Of a stretch of DNA of 6,825 nt, positions 4,834 through 6,825 are shown piece by piece (positions within the stretch are counted from its first letter, which is position 1; each line of letters opens with the position of its first letter). Source of the stretch: Acidimicrobiia bacterium (GTDB lineage: Bacteria; Actinomycetota; Acidimicrobiia; Acidimicrobiales; Ilumatobacteraceae); contig RHCK01000089.1 of the NCBI GenBank assembly GCA_010030605.1, positions 1-6,825 of the forward strand, in the 5' to 3' direction. The notes below the pieces were generated by a model that worked only from the letters and a program-made list of their open reading frames with translations, made no database searches and was not told where the DNA came from. The position numbers and the translations under genes were made by a program.

Positions 4834-6567
4834 GAGTTCGTTCGCGAGATAGGACTCGCGACACTTCGCGCGTTGCAACTTGCCACTACTGGTCTTGGGC
4901 AACGTGCCCGGGCGAACGAGCATCACATCGCGAGGGGGCAGCCCCGACACTTCCAGCGCCGCGTGGTGAATGGCATCGCGAACCTCGTCGGGTCGATCGG
5001 TCTTGACCTCGGCCACGACCACCACCGTTTCCTTGCCCTTGTACCCGTCGACACCGAAGGCGATCACGTTGCCCGCACGAACCCCGTCGAGCGAACCCAC
5101 CGCGCGTTCGATGTCTTCCGGGAAGACGTTGCGTCCCCCGACGATGATGACGTCTTTGATGCGACCACAAATGATCAGCTCGCCATCGAGCAAATATGCG
5201 AGATCGCCGGTGCACAGCCAGCCGTCATGGAACATGGCTTGGGTCGCTTCCGGGCGCTTGTAATAGCCCGGCGTGACGCTCGTTCCTCGCAACAACAGCT
5301 CGCCGACGTGTCGTTCCGGCAAGTCGACGCGGGTGTCGGGGTCGACGACGCGCATCTCCAGACCGGGCACGGCCTTGCCGAGTAACGGCAGCCGACGAAC
5401 GGCCAACTCGGGATCGGCACTCGAGGCACCGCCATCCAACAGGTGAGCGTCAACCGGCCGAGCGATTCGTTCACGTTCCATCGCGACACGATCCACGTCA
5501 TCGCATCGCAATCCCCGGTGTCGTGGTGGGAACGCCCCGCCGATGGCCACCTCGGCCATTCCGAACGCCGGGAAAATACTTCCGGCCCGGAATCCGAAGG
5601 GTTCGGCGGCGGTCACGAAGGCCTCCACCGCGTTCGGATCGACGGGTTCGGCTCCCGACAACGCCAATGTCAGCGTCGACAGGTCGAGACCCGACATGCG
5701 CTTCAACGCGCGCGTCGCCAACACCCACGCGAAATTCGGTCCGGCAGTGGCCGTTCCCTTCCAATCGCTGATCCATTGCATCCAGTGACCCGGATGAGCC
5801 ATGAAGTCTTGGGGAGCGGCCTGAACCAGTTGCACTCCGTTCAACATCGGAATCGACAAGAAGCCGACCAATCCCATGTCGTGGTAGAGCGGCAACCACG
5901 ACACCATCACTTCTTCGGTGTCCAGTTCGGCCGCGACGCAACTGGCGTCCACGTTCGCCGTCAAGACCCGATCCGGAATCATGACGCCTTTGGGCTCCGA
6001 GGTCGACCCGCTGGTGTACTGAAGAATGACCAAACGCTCGGGGTCGTGCGGCGGAATCTCGAGCCGTTCACCGGACGGTTTACCCGGACCGGGCAACACG
6101 GAGTTCATCGGAAGTATGGGCGGATCCCCCGGTGCAGTCTCGTAAAAGGCCGCGAGCTGATCGTCGATCAACACCAACTTCGCGTCTCCATGACGAATGC
6201 GCGCCCGAGTGCCATCGACGAACGCCTCGATCGATGCCATACGCATCGGCAACGGCAACACCATGCTCGCGATGCCCGACATCCAACAACCGCGGATGAT
6301 GGTCATGAGCGCGCGACTGGTCGGACCGAGAATCGCCACGTGGTCGCCGGGCACCAAACCCATCGCTTGCAGACTCGCCCCCACCGCCCGCGCGTCGTCG
6401 TGTATCTCGCGCCATGACACGAAGTTCGGACCGGTTTCGGGAGCGACACTTTGTCCGACGAAACGCACGCCGGTCGGAGCGTCGGCGGATATCTCGAGGC
6501 GTTCGATCACCGATCCGGTGGGGCGCGGTCGTTGTGGAGTCGTCGAAGGGTTCATGGTGGTTGGCAC
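4819..6567 (-). CDS. Fatty acyl-AMP ligase / acyl-CoA synthetase (AMP-binding, FadD-like)
   Basis: A 582-residue ANL-superfamily adenylating enzyme that activates a carboxylic acid, probably a fatty acid, as acyl-AMP. Motifs: P-loop YTSGSTSEPKG (184-194); WLPLYHDMGLVGF (224-236), the form typical of fatty acyl-AMP ligases; FGMAE (335-339); GWLCTGD (449-455); the hinge region GRIKDVIIVGGRNVFPEDIE (468-487); and the C-terminal LPKTSSGKLQR (556-566) with the catalytic lysine Lys563. About 50 residues between FGMAE and the LLGKAVPG segment may contain the insertion that distinguishes acyl-AMP ligases from CoA ligases, but this needs an alignment. No polyketide synthase or carrier protein is nearby, so the acyl acceptor (CoA or a carrier protein) is open. 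The frame starts at GTG 6567; ATG 6555, four codons later, is an alternative. No Shine-Dalgarno precedes either. It is transcribed divergently from leuS. Confidence 0.92.
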   Translation of the reverse strand: MPTTMNPSTTPQRPRPTGSVIERLEISADAPTGVRFVGQSVAPETGPNFVSWREIHDDARAVGASLQAMGLVPGDHVAILGPTSRALMTIIRGCWMSGIASMVLPLPMRMASIEAFVDGTRARIRHGDAKLVLIDDQLAAFYETAPGDPPILPMNSVLPGPGKPSGERLEIPPHDPERLVILQYTSGSTSEPKGVMIPDRVLTANVDASCVAAELDTEEVMVSWLPLYHDMGLVGFLSIPMLNGVQLVQAAPQDFMAHPGHWMQWISDWKGTATAGPNFAWVLATRALKRMSGLDLSTLTLALSGAEPVDPNAVEAFVTAAEPFGFRAGSIFPAFGMAEVAIGGAFPPRHRGLRCDDVDRVAMERERIARPVDAHLLDGGASSADPELAVRRLPLLGKAVPGLEMRVVDPDTRVDLPERHVGELLLRGTSVTPGYYKRPEATQAMFHDGWLCTGDLAYLLDGELIICGRIKDVIIVGGRNVFPEDIERAVGSLDGVRAGNVIAFGVDGYKGKETVVVVAEVKTDRPDEVRDAIHHAALEVSGLPPRDVMLVRPGTLPKTSSGKLQRAKCRESYLANELELVE

Positions 6568-6572
6568 GGGAA

Positions 6573-6602
6573 AAGTTAGTGTTCGCCGCCCGCTGGAACG
6601 GT
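6573..6602 (-). promoter_or_regulatory. Candidate promoter of the acyl-activating enzyme gene
   Basis: On the minus strand ACCGTT (6602-6597) and TAACTT (6578-6573, TANNNT type) are 18 bases apart. TAACTT ends 5 bases before the GTG at 6567, so the message would be leaderless or have about 12 bases before the alternative ATG at 6555. The -35 segment is the complement of one of the two AACGGT copies in this region. Confidence 0.4.
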
Positions 6603-6612
6603 GACCAACGGT
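6597..6612. repeat. Tandem AACGGT pair, 10-base period
   Basis: AACGGT occurs at 6597-6602 and again at 6607-6612, one helical turn apart, in the divergent promoter region. The first copy coincides with the -35 region of the minus-strand gene and the second with that of leuS. A nearby imperfect palindrome, GGAAC (6595-6599) with GTTCC (6611-6615), spans the same bases. A shared operator is possible. Confidence 0.35.
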
Positions 6613-6620
6613 TCCCCGCG
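6607..6620 (+). repeat. 14-base repeat, copy 2 (AACGGTTCCCCGCG)
   Basis: Exact copy of 4471-4484 on the same strand. Here it is followed after 10 bases by TACCCT (6631-6636), so its left half falls in the -35 region of the likely leuS promoter. Confidence 0.5.
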
Positions 6621-6636
6621 TTCCGCCCGTTACCCT
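6607..6636 (+). promoter_or_regulatory. Candidate leuS promoter (near-leaderless)
   Basis: TACCCT (6631-6636, TANNNT type) ends 9 bases before the ATG at 6646. ACGGTT (6608-6613) lies 17 bases upstream of it as a weak -35 element. No Shine-Dalgarno is present before the ATG, which supports a leaderless or nearly leaderless transcript. Confidence 0.4.
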
Positions 6637-6645
6637 TGAATCGCT

Positions 6646-6825
6646 ATGACCGCCGCCCCCACCGACGCTCCCACCGGCGACGACGCACCTCAGTTGCGGT
6701 ACAACGCACGTCTCGCCCAGCAGATCGAGGAGCGCTGGCAGAGCCGCTGGGAGGCCGAGGGCACGTTCGAGGCCCCCAACCCCGCCGGACCCATCGGCGA
6801 ACCGGCCAAGGTGGCGGGACGACCC
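6646..6825 (+). CDS. leuS: Leucyl-tRNA synthetase, first 60 residues (cut by window edge)
   Basis: Class I aminoacyl-tRNA synthetase that charges tRNA-Leu with leucine in the cytoplasm. Only the N-terminus is visible: a Thr/Ala/Pro-rich lead of about 15 residues, then RYNARLAQQIEERWQSRWEAEGTF (about 18-41) and EAPNPAGPIGEP. This is the start of actinobacterial LeuRS, where the Rossmann domain with the HIGH motif follows about 20-30 residues later, outside the window. Isoleucyl- and valyl-tRNA synthetases also have an RWQ..W..EGTF-like start, but the RYN..LA..IE..WQ..WE pattern with APNPAGP fits LeuRS best. The ATG is chosen because a TANNNT box ends 9 bases upstream and the intergenic region is otherwise short. 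It is divergent from the acyl-activating enzyme gene, with 78 bases between starts. Confidence 0.88.
   Translation, partial: MTAAPTDAPTGDDAPQLRYNARLAQQIEERWQSRWEAEGTFEAPNPAGPIGEPAKVAGRP

Noticed and set aside
3549..4886. Long open frame on the minus strand (about 445 codons)
   Set aside because: It lies opposite the LLM oxidoreductase and the small exported protein gene. The translation is arginine-, glycine- and histidine-rich with no domain, as expected for antisense of GC-rich coding DNA.
5443..6417. Plus-strand open frame inside the acyl-activating enzyme region
   Set aside because: It is low-complexity His/Arg-rich sequence. The minus-strand frame carries all adenylating-enzyme motifs.
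1..6825. Mobile element, phage, CRISPR, tRNA or defence system
   Set aside because: I found no transposase, integrase, terminal repeats, spaced repeats, cloverleaf sequence or defence-family motif. All larger genes are ordinary chromosomal families.

Overview
The window reads as high-GC actinobacterial chromosome. The gene set fits this: an F420-dependent luciferase-like oxidoreductase, an actinobacterial PAC2 protein, an ACAD10-type phosphotransferase, a thioredoxin-TPR protein and a fatty acyl-AMP-ligase-like enzyme. Start sites also fit: several genes have no Shine-Dalgarno sequence but carry a TANNNT box just in front of the start codon. A member of the Acidimicrobiia (Ilumatobacter-like) is my best guess; this is inference from protein style, not a demonstrated assignment. 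There are no insertion sequences, tRNAs, rRNAs, phage genes or CRISPR arrays. Coding density is very high.

Layout, left to right. On the minus strand, a thioredoxin-TPR gene (624-1328) runs into the 5' part of a glycerol-3-phosphate dehydrogenase gene (615 down to the window edge) with 8 bases between them, probably one operon. Divergent from it, a plus-strand pair follows: an ACAD10-type phosphotransferase (1419-2453) and a PAC2-family gene (2450-3361) that overlap by ATGA and are probably translationally coupled. After a 70-base gap with a candidate promoter, two short hairpins and a good Shine-Dalgarno comes an F420-dependent LLM oxidoreductase (3432-4451). A 105-base gap, with a repeated promoter-like motif and a leader hairpin, precedes a likely small exported protein (4557-4814). 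It meets head-to-head, with 4 bases between stop codons, a minus-strand acyl-activating enzyme (4819-6567). A compact 78-base divergent promoter region separates that gene from the 5' end of leuS (6646 to the window edge).

Functionally this is mostly central and lipid-related metabolism and protein maintenance: fatty-acid activation, a kinase-like protein whose relatives act on hydroxyacyl-CoA, glycerol-3-phosphate oxidation, redox chaperoning and a proteasome-chaperone-like fold. I see no convincing new multi-gene defence or mobile system. The points most worth following are regulatory: four likely leaderless or near-leaderless starts, and an exact 14-base motif that precedes both the small exported protein gene and leuS with the same 10-base distance to a -10-like box. 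The small exported protein itself is unrecognised.
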